Positions 1 through 9,119 of a stretch of 19,246 nucleotides of DNA are shown here, in pieces (position 1 is the first letter of the stretch; each line of letters begins with the position of its first letter). The stretch comes from Terfezia claveryi. Taxonomy: Eukaryota > Ascomycota > Pezizomycetes > Pezizales > Pezizaceae. Where the stretch lies: positions 1-19,246 of the forward strand of contig WHUX01000564.1 of the NCBI GenBank assembly GCA_015179025.1, written 5' to 3'. The translations under genes and the position numbers were made by a program. The notes beneath the pieces were generated by a model. It searched no databases. It was not told the origin of the DNA and saw only the letters and a program-made list of their open reading frames with translations.

Positions 1-268
1 AAATTGACATATCACAATAGGCCTACAGTGAACGCTCGTTATAAGCAACCCGACCGAGGGTTTGGGTTTCTTATATCGAGATATATACAAAGGAATTAGG
101 AATCTTCCGGCCCCGGGCTAAAATAACGCGTGATTGTTGTCTCTTACTGTGCACTTCGAGCCATGCCTTGTAGACCCGCAATGTCCCGCTTTCTCTATAT
201 AGAAGAGCCTCTAGTTGCTCGGTTTCTGTCTACGGTATTAACATGAGGGTTTTTGGGGCCAAAGGGGC

Positions 269-577
269 TTAGGCCCTAAAGGAAGTTAAGTGCTGCCTTA
301 TAGGAGATAAAAGGCACATCGGAGGTATCATCAGCCTCCAAATCCGACTCATGAGCAGCCGGCCCATATGTACCCAGAATACATTACTCCTCTCCCCCGC
401 AGAATTATCTATCACTTGATCAATGGAATCAATGAACTCAGAAAGACTAGCTCTCTGAAAACCAGGATGAGCAACACGGATACATTCATAAAACTCCTCC
501 TGAACTTCCGCCAAATAATTTTGATCTAACAGCGGAGCTGGACCATGTACTGTTAGAATGCCGTTCATTCCGCCCAT
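269..577 (-). CDS. Unrecognised 102-codon ORF inside the first TIR element
   Basis: An open frame of 102 codons starts MGGMNGILTVHGPAPL on the minus strand. Its middle (EVQEEFYECIRVAHPG, then SLSEFIDSIDQVID) is acidic and looks helical, with ordinary protein-like composition. I recognise no domain or catalytic motif. It lies wholly inside the TA-flanked element at 24-1059, so if real it is either a remnant of that element's own gene, the start of a retroelement gag whose long terminal repeat would be the 612-830 repeat just upstream on the same strand, or a captured host fragment. It may equally be a chance frame. No promoter or intron signal helps decide. Confidence 0.2.
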   Translation of the reverse strand: MGGMNGILTVHGPAPLLDQNYLAEVQEEFYECIRVAHPGFQRASLSEFIDSIDQVIDNSAGERSNVFWVHMGRLLMSRIWRLMIPPMCLLSPIRQHLTSFRA

Positions 578-611
578 ACCTTGCTATACCACTTGCATCT
601 GCTCGCACTCA

Positions 612-830
612 TATGGCGTGCTTCACAACCTCCTTTAGATGTACGTTCATACATGTATATATATCTCGTTCATATTCCTACTTGTTCGAGATAACTAAGT
701 TGAATAAAACATACGCATTCACTGCTTCACTATTCATCTCTTTATCTAGTATTCGTCTTCTTCCTTCATTGGACCTATAGGCTCTCGCTGCATACCTATT
801 CCTTCATGTACACAATGAGAACTTGTGTAT
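612..830. repeat. Dispersed repeat, copy A (possible LTR remnant)
   Basis: This stretch is colinear with 11299-11555. Shared landmarks in the same order are CATATG, an AGATGT, TGTATATATA, GATAA followed by AAGT, the exact 12-mer TCCTTCATTGGA, GGCTC then CGCTGC, and ACCTATTC. Overall identity by eye is only about 60%. A TATATATA box followed by pyrimidine-rich sequence without an open frame would suit a solo long terminal repeat, but I could not find clean TG...CA ends or a 5-bp duplication, so the class is unknown. Copy A lies inside the 24-1059 TIR element. Confidence 0.35.
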
Positions 831-1059
831 TGGCGTTGATGTAAACTGGCTGAAAAACAATTCACACGACCTGGTTGCAACTGCGGGGTACCTAATAGCG
901 GCGGTACACTCAATTTATCCCACCTCGATATAAACTCCCAATTTTATATGTATTACTAAGCACAAACTTAAGAAACCTGCTAGTAACGAGGATTTCTTAT
1001 TTTCCAATACAAAGTCTGGCGGGACCGGAGTACTGTTTCTTATATCGAGGTTCACTGTA

Positions 1060-1479
1060 TGTACGATCTTTCAACGGGCGAGGCCAGATGTAGTCAAGCG
1101 TTACGGACAGCGATACCTGCGCACATAATAGAAGCTTGATATCGGTAACCAATATGTAGTGTACAAATAGGAGTCAACCATTGTATTTGTCAAGATGGGT
1201 TTGAACAGGAGGTGTCCGGGATATTATGTCTGGCAGCCATCATGAGTTTTGCCTCGGTGTCGGATGTTGGTGACATGACATCAGGCTATGTGATCCAAGT
1301 CTCTAAAGCCGATAGCATCCACCTACCAGTGGCACCAGAACAAATACTGGAATTCGTAGTTTTGTTCCCTCCAGAACTCGGTGTTATACACAAGGTTCCA
1401 GACACTCCTCTCGAAGCACAACCGCTAGTAACAGCTGCTATCCACATTTCTTCTCATATACTCATACTAAACCTGGATT
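1060..1479. other. Spacer without recognised feature
   Basis: This 420-bp stretch lies between the first TIR element and the foldback element E1. Short open frames occur by chance only; one plus-strand frame runs from 1212 into the E1 end and the LINE poly(T) and has no recognisable domain. I see no gene, RNA or repeat here. Confidence 0.4.
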
Positions 1480-1604
1480 ATAAATGTTCTGGTCCGTTGC
1501 AGCATTCAGTCCATTCCGGAACGGCCCCCAATACCGGAATGGACTGGTCCGTTGCGGAATTGCAGGGCCGTTCCGGAATGGCATATATGCGCACTCTGGG
1601 CAAT

Positions 1605-1618
1605 GTCCCACATTGGTA
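1605..1618. repeat. LINE-1 target-site duplication, left copy
   Basis: GTCCCACATTGGTA lies immediately before the poly(T) at 1619-1636 and recurs exactly at 8613-8626, defining both ends of the LINE. Confidence 0.92.
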
Positions 1619-1636
1619 TTTTTTTTTTTTTTTTTT

Positions 1637-1818
1637 GAAGTCTGTACGTCTGTAAAGCCTAAGGCTATGAGACGGCTCCGTTCCCTCATCCCGAAGGACT
1701 CGGTACACCCACGGAACAACGGGCTGCATGAGCGCCCAGCCTCCCGAACCAAGGAAAAATCTACCGAAACGAAAAAAGAAAAAGCACAGTTTTTTCCAGG
1801 AGCAAAAGCTCCCCCGCC
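1637..1818 (-). other. LINE-1 3' untranslated region with two conserved hairpins
   Basis: The last 40 or so nucleotides before the poly(A) are nearly the same in all three LINE copies. Two inverted repeats stand out: AGCCTAAGGCT (1656-1666) and ATGAG (1667-1671) paired with CTCAT (1685-1689), inside which ACGG and CCGT also pair. Differences between copies inside the second structure fall mainly in the two loop bases. These are good candidates for the signal the LINE reverse transcriptase recognises. The mechanism is known for other LINEs; its use here is inference. Confidence 0.55.
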
Positions 1819-2199
1819 TTATCCCAGATCAAGGTTTGAGAAGAAGGTTTCCACCAAATCAACGGTGGTATCCTTCTCCCCTTCCTTCCCCTTCCTAAGC
1901 CACCTCCCCCGTTCATCCATCTCCTCCCTACTTCCTCGCCCCATGGGCAGACTAAGGCTACATGCCTTCCTGTTTCTACATATTGTCCACACATCCTGCA
2001 TGTTGGGTCAATCGTATCATCCAATCTGGCCCGCCATGACTGGAGATTGCCCTTCCCTGTATGACAGTGGACATAATTCACCCTGGCCCTCCTCCCCCAT
2101 TTCACCACCCTGCCCATCCCTGACCCCACCACCCTCCTTTCCTCCTCTCTCATGCGCCTCCATTCTTGCTTGAGCCCTCCCTCTGTAATCAGAGGGCAT

Positions 2200-2610
2200 T
2201 CTGGGTCTACTGCCTCTGCTCCTTCCTTGGCCAGGGAGTCAGCTAGCTTATTGCCTTCAATCTCCACGTGAGCCTTAACCCAGCCTAGTCTGACTGCCTC
2301 CGTCCCGGCCCTTGCCTGTCTCTGCTTGACTAGCCTGCAGACCTCCCTTAGGTCAGCCGTTCTGGCCCTCCCCAACCTACTGGCCTTGCGAATGGCTGCC
2401 AGCGCAGCCTGCGAGTCTGATAAGATGAGTAGGTTCCAGCCTCTATTAGCCTCCTCCAGGGCTTTCCTGATGCCTACCACCTCTCTATCCCACACTGTAG
2501 CCATTTTCCTGATACCAATGCACCCTTTTAGGCTCCTCCTAGACGAGTACCAGCCCGCTCCTACCTGGCCTAGCTCACTTTTGCTGCCATCAGTATAGAT
2601 GATAGCGTGG
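2200..2610 (-). other. RNase H domain of LINE-1 ORF2, best-preserved part
   Basis: RNase H would remove the RNA strand after first-strand DNA synthesis. Within an open stretch of 286 codons (2621-1761) the type-I RNase H residues all stand: Asp in YTDGSK (codon 2589-2591), Glu in WDREVVG, Asp in LLILSDSQAAL and the His/Asn/Asp block WVKAH...GNKLAD. About 80 residues later a CX2CX8HX4C finger follows (CRMCGQYVETGRHVALVC). LINE-2 encodes the same domain at roughly 65% identity, which independently supports the call. It is an enzymatically plausible domain trapped in a dead gene. Confidence 0.88.
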
Positions 2611-5547
2611 CCTTCCTTCACCTCCTCAATTTTCCTCTACCACTCCTCTGGCTGGAATGTCTTGGTCAGCCCAAGGTCTATTCTCGGGATGTGGACCTTT
2701 TCCAGACTTCCTCCGCAGCTCAGAACCTCATTACCCTCCTCCTTTAGGACCTCCACCTTACTTCGGATTGCAGACATTACTGAGGTAAATCTGTCTGAAA
2801 CTGGGAAGGGCTCCCCAAAGTAGTCCCAAGCCCTACCCTCCTCTATATTCCTTCCTTCTATGCCTCCTTCAAGCCAGAGGTCCTTTGGGGCCATGGGTCC
2901 CGCATCATCTTTGCTATGAGCCTTGCCTGGGCCGCATCCAGGACTAGCCTAGGGGACTCCACCCCTATAATTTGGCTCACCAACTCCCTCCAGGAGCCAT
3001 GAGTTGCATTCACGCATTTCTTGAGAGCCTAGTATTGGAGTCTCTCAAACTCCTCCTCCTAGTCCTTCTGTCCCCTCTACTCTAGCTTGGCTCCCTATAA
3101 GGCCACCGTCCTTATCATTCCTGTATAGGCTACCCTCCAGCTATTTGCACTCAAGCCCCAGTTGGAGGTGCCTAGGCCGTTGAGCTGCCCTAGCATCCTA
3201 TAGGCCTTCTCGATCTGGCTCTTCCAATGCTCCTAAATGACAGGCTCTCATCCATAATGATACCTACCCATTTGACATACTGTACATCTTTGTTCCTCCT
3301 TCTTCTCTTTTTCTGAGTACCAACTTCTCATATTTGGTATCTTCGAGAGGTAAGTAGCACTCCCTTGCCACCTTCTGGACTGCTTCATCCGCTTGTTGCA
3401 GTACAAGGTACATGTCTAACCCCTCGGCCTCCTCTTAGATGCAGATGCTAAGGTGTAGATCATCTACATAAGAGGGTAACTCAATGTCATAGGGTGCCAT
3501 CCCTGTGACCTCCTCTTCTATTTTCTTAATAATCGGGCCATCCAGATTAGGAAGATAACTGAAGAAAGCAGGGAGCCTTGAGGGGCCCCCAGGTTGGTCC
3601 TCCCCTGGCCTCGTATCTTCCCATCCCATTCTAGCTAGAAGCTCCTTATCTTGAAGAAGCTCCTTATCCAGGTGATCTACTTTTTTTTTTATTCTGACTT
3701 TCTGAGCTCCCTGATGATATCCTCTTCCCTTACGTTCTGGAATCCCCCTTTTATATTCCAGAATGCCTAGCCGATGATCCCCTCTTTCACTAAGCATCTC
3801 TGTGCCCTGGTTACCGTCCTTAGGGCTGCTTTAGTTGCTGAGCGTCCTTTGACTGAACCAAACTGGTGCCTGTGGAAGAGCCCGAACTCCTGGAGTCTGT
3901 CTGCAACTACCTTCTCCCCTAGCTTTCCAATGTAGTTAATTAAGTTAATTAGCCTCCAGCCCTTCGTTCTACCATGGTCCTTACCTGGCTTGGGGATCAT
4001 GACTACCTTGCTGAACTACCACTCGGCTGGAGTCACTCCCCTTGCTAGGTTGTCCGCCACCTCCCATATCAGTTGGTCTCCCACCTGATGCGTAGTACCA
4101 ATTTGATGAACCTATAGCTTATGCCATCTGGCCCAGGAGCTGATTTATTGCAAGTGCCCTATAATGCTTTCCTAACCTCCTTCTCAAGTTCCTCTACAAC
4201 CAGTTCGTCCGGTGCTAGCCCATCCGGAACCCCCCTCCTCCCTCTGCCTTCCACCACCTCCACCACCTCATCTACCTCCTCCTCCACCACCTCCTCCTCC
4301 TCACCTTCCTGCCTGCCATCTGTTCTCTACTTGAAGTGGTCTGTTACCAGCCCTGCCACCTTCTCCTCATCGCTCCTACATTCGTTGCTGTCCTCATTCA
4401 CTAGTTTCCCTATAACTCCCTTAAGATGCTAGGGGTCCTTTGCCCACTTCACCACCTCCCATAGATCCTTTTCTCTATTCTCTTCACAGAAAAGTTGCCA
4501 GCAAGCCTTCTTTTTTTCCCGGATTATCGCTCTCAGCTTCTCCTTTTCTGCTTTCTATCTCCTAACTTGGCTTTCCTGAGTTAGCCCATCTCCCAGCCTT
4601 TCTCTTCTGCTCCTGCATGTGATCTTGAGCTGGCTTGTGAGCTCCTCGTCCCACCACCTCTTAGACCTTCCTACAATGTTGAGGATCTTGTTGTGGCGTA
4701 GGCGGAGGCTTTTCAGTTTTATATATGGAGTATTCCCTTTCAGACCTCTTATCTATCGCTTTTCTTCTTCTGCTCCATCCTCCTTGATCATCTCAATCTC
4801 CTTTTCTAGGCTCCCCCAGTCCACTGCTCTTCTTCCAATTGCTGGCCTAGTCTCCCCCCAAGAAAGGTTACCCCAAAGAGCCCAGTGATCTGCTGCTAGT
4901 TTTTCCTTTTTACCTCGCCCCATCCCTCTCCTTTGCTTAAAAACAAGTCAATCCTGCTCCGTACAGCTTTTCCCATTCCTAGTCCTTTCCCACATTACCC
5001 CACCATCCTCTTCTGCAACTGCTAAGCTATTCGCTACCAGCTAGTCCGCCATAACTCACCCCCTCAAGTTCTCATTGCATGTGCTGTCCCACATATAACT
5101 GTGAGCATTCCAGTCCCCCACTACCACTACCTGCCCTCCCCCTAGCTTCCGGCTAACCCCCGAGAGCCATTCTTCCCATTTCCACCATGCTACTTCCCAT
5201 TCGTATAAACCCCTTCTAGCTTCTTACCCAGAACATTGACCACGACTAGGTTGTCCTCCTCCAGGTCAACCTTGATATCATCTACTATGCATTTTTACCA
5301 ATAAACAACCACCCTCTATCTCTTCCTTACTGTACTCCCCAAAACAAATGCGGGGTGCCCCTGGCTCCCTCTCCCCTCCTTATCTATCCAGGCTTCCCCT
5401 ACAAGGCCACACCCACTCCTTCCCCCCTACACCACTCCAGAAATGTGTAAGTATTCAGATGACTACCCTCCACATTCTGGTATCCCACCCGAACAACTGT
5501 TAGTGATGGCTAGGCCACCGTGACAGTGGGGCCACCAATACTTTCCT

Positions 5548-5637
5548 GCTTCCTATTGGTTCAAACCCCTCCTCATCAAACTCCTTCTTTCTGCTTCCTA
5601 TTAGTTCAAACCCTTCCTCGTCAAACTCCTTCTTTCT
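5548..5637. repeat. 45-bp tandem duplication at the start of ORF2
   Basis: Units 5548-5592 and 5593-5637 are identical except for three transitions. Being 45 bp, the duplication preserves frame and gives two copies of a 15-residue segment (RKKEFDEEGFE then P or L, IGS) just before the endonuclease domain on the minus strand. Whether it is a family trait or unique to this copy cannot be told, because LINE-2 is truncated before this point. Confidence 0.85.
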
Positions 5638-5644
5638 CTTTCTT

Positions 5645-8258
5645 GCACTACCCTATTCTAGACTGCCGCCAGTAGACGTACAGTTCCTTCTCATATGCCT
5701 CCATCCTCTGCAGTTGTAATATTGTATTCCCCTTATCCCGAACTCAGCCCCTTGGTGTCCAGCGCCTTGACGTCTGTGCCTTAGTACCTGCCTTAGTACC
5801 TGGCACCTTGGTGCATGGCGCCTTAGAGTCAAGTGACCTGTCACCTTCCGGTAGGGTGGTCTCTCTCCTTACTGCTCCCTGCACTGCCTTGCCCTTCTCA
5901 AACATCTACCTTTCTCCTCTTCCCGTTCCACATAATCTCTGTTTTCACTAGCCTCATTGCTTCGGTCAGTCTACTGCATCGAAGGTAAAGCCCGTGATTT
6001 TGGCCCCTCCCCAGGCCTTCAGCATCCTTTGTGCCCCCTTCATATCCTTGTTCTCTTTCTCTCAGTTTTTCAGCTAAGGCTCTCCTTCCTCTAGCTACCG
6101 TCATAGGTACTGCCGAGTGATCATTCTGACTGTGGTGCCTTCCTCTACCCATACATTAAGAATCTCGCGCTGTGTCCAAGCTTGAATGAGCATCCTCCCC
6201 ACTTCCCAGCTACCTTTAGGGGGTCACTACTTGTTCTACCTCCCCTGACCAATAGACTCATCCTCAAAGTTACCCATCCCTGCTCTTGCTGTGACCACCC
6301 ATGCTGTACGGTCTAGAGTGACCCAGTCGTTCTCAGCAGCATGTTCACCTTGCCTACTGCTGCCTCTAGCTCTGCCTTCCTTTTGAGTCGATCGCCTGCA
6401 TGTGGCCCATAACTACCTCTACTGTCTTCAGGATTTCGCCATTCACTACCTGCCTAGATCGTCCTATCTTGGTTTCCAGAGATTGCTTCATTTCCCTCTC
6501 AATCCTTTCCTTCATAGCCTTAGCCTCCTTCATTTTAACCCCTAGCTCAATCAGCTCATCCTCTCCCAATGCCACCTGTCCTTTCTTGCAGCCCTGCCAG
6601 AGTCTCCTCAGGCCACCCAAGCCCTTCGTTGACTCTTCCTGACTAGCTTTCCCTGAGCTGCCACCTTCTTGGCTCCTTCTGTGCTACCTGTTCCCTCCTA
6701 TTTTCTGCCTCGACTGCCTTCTTTCTAGCTTCGATCTTTTTAACCTTGGCCTCCTTCCTTTTTTCCTCTTCCACCCTTCCCTTTCTAGCGAGATGGTCTT
6801 TTTAACCTGTGCCACTTCCTCTACTGTGCCTGCACCCATGGCCACTACCAGGAAGAGCGAGCTGCTTCTTAACTTCCTTAGCTCCATCGTGAGACCACGA
6901 GTGCTCCTGCCTTGACTTGTGAGGCTGTTCTCCAGTGCCTTTCGGCCTCTACCATGCCTTAATTTTGCCCGGTATACCTTCTATAATTACCAGCTCAGAA
7001 AGCCTCCTCCAGCCTCACTTGCCTTTGCTGTCCCTGTCCGCACACCATCCCCTCTCTATACAATCCCTATTGGCTACTAAGATGCACCTAGCCAGGTTGG
7101 CATCATTCCTGGACCTCCAAGATCTGTGCTCCCTCTGTAACTCTCCGATCTGTCTCAAGACCTCAGCGTTCTCCCTAATGGCTCCGACGAGTTCGAGCTC
7201 GCTCCTTAGCTCAAAGACTGCTTTCCATATCCCCCCCTGCCCTGATGTGCCCTCCGTCTCTTCTTCCATATCCGTGTCCTCCTTGTTGGTTGGCCCTTGG
7301 CCTTCTACCAGATCCTCCATTAACCCTGCGACTTCCTCTTCCAACAGGCCGTCCTCCAGCCTGTTCCCTTAAGAGGGGGGAGTTTCTGGGGGAGCGCCCC
7401 TACCTTGGTTGCTCTCCTTATCCGGCCACTCATCAATGTTCAAATCCCAGGCAGGAGGAGGGACTTCGAAAACATTGCTCCTGATCTCCTCGAAGCTTCT
7501 TGATACTGCTGGCTCAACCAGCTCTATTCCCAATTCCTCCCCCAGCTCCTACAGTGACTTTCTGGATTCCAACCTTCACTTCTTGCCGTTCCCGACACTC
7601 TGCTTTCTTGAGGACTCCCCATCCGATTCCTCTTCCCCCTCCGAGATATTTTCCAGCTCCGTTTCCAACCTTGCTAGCTGCTCCTTTGCCGTGCGTGCCG
7701 TCCTAGCCCCCCCCCTCTTCCTACCCCTTGGTGTAGACAGAGTCCAGTGATGTGTGATCCCGAACATAGCGCCACTGTCAGCCCCAGCCGGCCTGACCGT
7801 GATGCTCTCCAGGATCCGTCATCCCCGTCTGACTTCTGGTACTCTACGTCATATCCTTCCAGCTGGCCATTGACTGTACCGTCCTGGATAGTGATCGACC
7901 TCTTCAGGATCTCGACTGCCCTTTCCGCCGAGGGTCCATCCATGACCTTGATGGCCTCCTCCTCATCCCTGAGGTCCTTTTCGACTTGGGAGATATGCAT
8001 GCACCAATCCCCCTCGCCCCGCCACTCCCCCCTGGCCCTGGCGTGTTCAGTGTTGACTATGGCTTGGCTGAGGGCCTCCTCCCCCCTTTCCCTGAACTCT
8101 GGGATCAGTGCCCAGCCTGCCACATCCTCCATCGTGTATTGTCTTCTTTTCTTCAAACCTCCCTCGCCATCATGTTCGAGAAGCAATTTGCAGCCTCCCT
8201 TGCCCCAGTCCTTAATGGGGCCAAAAACGACACCCCTTGGGGGTGGTGCCATCGTCAC
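5645..8258 (-). pseudogene. LINE ORF1: gag-like nucleic-acid-binding protein, broken
   Basis: ORF1 proteins coat LINE RNA and accompany it to the target. The best start is the ATG at 8258 (MTMAPPPRGVVF), the first after the 5' leader; the frame is open for about 190 codons, then continues in pieces in other frames. Visible parts in order: an acidic and helical N-terminal third (8258-7576), a probable coiled coil rich in E, L and R (7344-7015), a highly basic stretch (6887-6684), a charged helical segment (6620-6366), a globular segment with AEGLGRGQNHGLYLRC then LTEAMRLVKTE (6152-5898) and a C-terminal zinc knuckle (5721-5680). The knuckle reads YYNCRGWRHMRRNC: spacing fits CX2CX4HX4C, but the first cysteine is tyrosine (codon 5719-5721). 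About 870 codons in total, several frames, not functional. Confidence 0.7.
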
Positions 8259-8612
8259 AGAAGCTGACCGTACTCCGATAACACGGGGTAGAAAAAACGG
8301 CCTGCCGCGTGTGCGCTCTTATAAAACCAGGTAACGTGACCCTGAGCTCAGTGGTAGGCCGAATCAACCTAAGTTGAGTCGGTTGCCATGTATATTAGTC
8401 AGGGAGAAAGACCCCGCTTCCAAGGCGAGAAGTTCAGCGAACTTGACCCTCGGGGAATCTGTAAAATGAGTTGAAGGACCAGGAAAACCGGATGAGCCTG
8501 CTCGCAGGAGCGTGCTGATCAGTTTAAGCTTGTGTACGACTTCGGGGCTGTTCCAGTAGTCGAGCTCGTTCGATCGCTCGGTCCTTGGATGTTGATGTCG
8601 TGAAAACTGTAG
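8259..8612 (-). other. LINE-1 5' untranslated region (promoter expected)
   Basis: These 354 bp lie between the 5' end of the LINE, fixed by the duplication at 8613-8626, and the first ORF1 start. LINEs carry an internal promoter here. I see no clear TATA box. On the plus strand AGCTCAGTGGTAG (8346-8358) looks like a tRNA A-box, followed by an imperfect hairpin around TCAACCTAAGTTGA, but no B-box at proper distance, so no RNA gene is called. Confidence 0.45.
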
Positions 8613-8626
8613 GTCCCACATTGGTA
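8613..8626. repeat. LINE-1 target-site duplication, right copy
   Basis: Exact 14-bp match to 1605-1618, marking the 5' end of the LINE on the minus strand. Confidence 0.92.
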
Positions 8627-8897
8627 AATCACCTGCTGGGGCCTTCAAGTTTGGGTCTCAGAGGTTGCTTTAATTTTGCGATACCTAAGTAGGTAGTTCT
8701 TCTTAGTCACTATGTACTTGAATTGGATTTTTAGGGAATTACTTCAAAGACCAACCGAGATTTACCACTTAATGTATGCAAATACTCCTCAAAATGCTTC
8801 AATTGCACTTCGAGATGGAGTGAAACCTAGGGGGTGAAACTGAGCCAAATCATACCGCCATTATTTCTTCAGCTAACATTATAGTAAGAGCGAGAAT

Positions 8898-8966
8898 GTC
8901 ATGGCATGCTGGTAATGTCGCGGTATGCTGATAACGTCGAGGTATGCTGGTAATGTCGCCGTGCGC
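8898..8966. repeat. 19-bp tandem repeat, three units plus a partial
   Basis: Units 8898-8916, 8917-8935 and 8936-8954 follow the pattern GTCGNGGTATGCTGRTAAY, then a partial unit starts at 8955 (GTCGCCGTGCGC). The array lies inside the right part of the foldback element E1. Function unknown; subterminal arrays in DNA transposons can bind transposase. Confidence 0.75.
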
Positions 8967-9119
8967 AGAGTATGTTGCGTTGAAGAGTGTATTGCTGTAT
9001 TGCATTGAAGAAAAGTTTTTACGGACTAAAAAGGTTCAATTTCCGTAACGGACTGGTCGGTTGAATGAACCGGTCTATACCGGAATGGACTGGATTCCGC
9101 AACAGACCAGAACATAAAT

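Larger units (their letters stand above)
24..1059. mobile_element. Pogo/mariner-like TIR element, non-autonomous or decayed
   Basis: The two ends are imperfect inverted repeats of about 26 bp. The left end, from position 26, reads CAGTGAACGCTCG then TTATAAGCAAC; the right end, read on the minus strand from 1057, gives CAGTGAACCTCGATATAAG. Both are flanked directly by TA (24-25 and 1058-1059), the target duplication of the Tc1/mariner/pogo superfamily, and the CAGT start with a CTCG.TATAA motif is typical of pogo-type ends. The body (26-1057, 1032 bp) encodes no recognisable transposase. The right-end motif GTTTCTTATATCGAG (1035-1049) recurs exactly at 66-80 just inside the left end, and a related CCTCGATATAA lies near 921, so the ends have a layered subterminal repeat structure. 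Seen directly: TIR pair and TA flanks. Inferred: superfamily. Confidence 0.6.
1819..5640 (-). pseudogene. LINE ORF2: endonuclease, reverse transcriptase, RNase H polyprotein, broken
   Basis: ORF2 nicks target DNA and copies the LINE RNA onto it. Domains on the minus strand: an APE-type endonuclease with VGEAWID (glutamate near 5395), GDWNAH (5101-5118), IDL (4944-4952) and DHW (4882-4890); reverse transcriptase with a PKPGK...WRLINLINYIGK block and QFGSVKGRSATKAAL (4000-3830), GAPQGS (near 3575) and YVDD (3459-3467); RNase H (about 2600-2200) with YTDGSK, DREVVGIRKAL, SDSQAAL and WVKAHVEIEGNKLAD, so all catalytic acids remain; and a C-terminal finger CRMC...H...C. The protein probably ended with DLVETFFSNLDL, stop 1819-1821, now in another frame. 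Defects: stops in the endonuclease, a frame change before GAPQGS, a TAG at 2637-2639 where LINE-2 has CAG, and an apparent 19-nt loss near the C-terminus. Confidence 0.85.
1619..8612 (-). mobile_element. LINE-1: full-length Tad1/I-type non-LTR retrotransposon
   Basis: A 6,994-bp retrotransposon read on the minus strand. Its 3' end is a run of 18 T on the plus strand (1619-1636, a poly(A) tail on the coding strand) and both ends abut an exact 14-bp target-site duplication, so the insertion looks complete. Order on the minus strand: 5' untranslated region (about 8612-8259), ORF1 (about 8258-5645), ORF2 (about 5640-1819) and a 182-nt 3' untranslated region (1818-1637). Two ORFs, an APE-type endonuclease and an RNase H with a C-terminal CCHC finger place it in the I group; Tad1 is the usual fungal clade, which I infer rather than prove. 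The coding strand is strongly purine-rich. Many stops and frameshifts show it is dead. It lies inside the foldback element E1. Confidence 0.9.
1480..9119. mobile_element. Foldback/MITE-like element E1, split by LINE-1
   Basis: Ends 1486-1519 and 9080-9113 are inverted repeats of 34 bp with four mismatches; both begin GTTCTGGTC and finish CAGTCCATTCCGG. Each end is flanked by ATAAAT (1480-1485, 9114-9119), read as a 6-bp target duplication. Removing the LINE and one copy of its TSD leaves about 620 bp (1486-1618 joined to 8627-9113) with no coding capacity. Inside the left end the motif CCGGAATGGACTG (1534-1546) is the exact reverse complement of CAGTCCATTCCGG (1507-1519), giving a 13-bp stem, and CTGGTCCGTTGC repeats at 1489 and 1544. 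Superfamily not identified; no autonomous partner in the window. Confidence 0.6.

Noticed and set aside
1484..2173. 229-codon plus-strand ORF across the LINE end
   Set aside because: It reads through the poly(T) from E1 into LINE antisense.
3678..3690. T run inside LINE-1 as a nested poly(A) insertion
   Set aside because: RT coding similarity continues on both sides without an inserted segment; it looks like slippage in an A-rich stretch.
7747..8334. 195-codon plus-strand ORF and other long plus-strand frames between 4100 and 8300
   Set aside because: They are antisense shadows of the purine-rich LINE ORF1/ORF2 and are Ser/Pro/Leu-rich with no motif.
8339..8400. tRNA-like A-box AGCTCAGTGGTAG with a hairpin below it
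   Set aside because: No B-box at a suitable distance and no acceptor or T-arm pairing; it lies in the LINE leader.
8364..8648. 94-codon minus-strand ORF upstream of LINE ORF1
   Set aside because: It crosses the LINE boundary and its duplication, so it cannot be a native gene of either.
8941..8953. GGTATGCTGGTAA shared between the E1 19-bp array and the end of the 17314-18133 element
   Set aside because: A single shared 13-mer is expected a few times by chance across both strands of this window.
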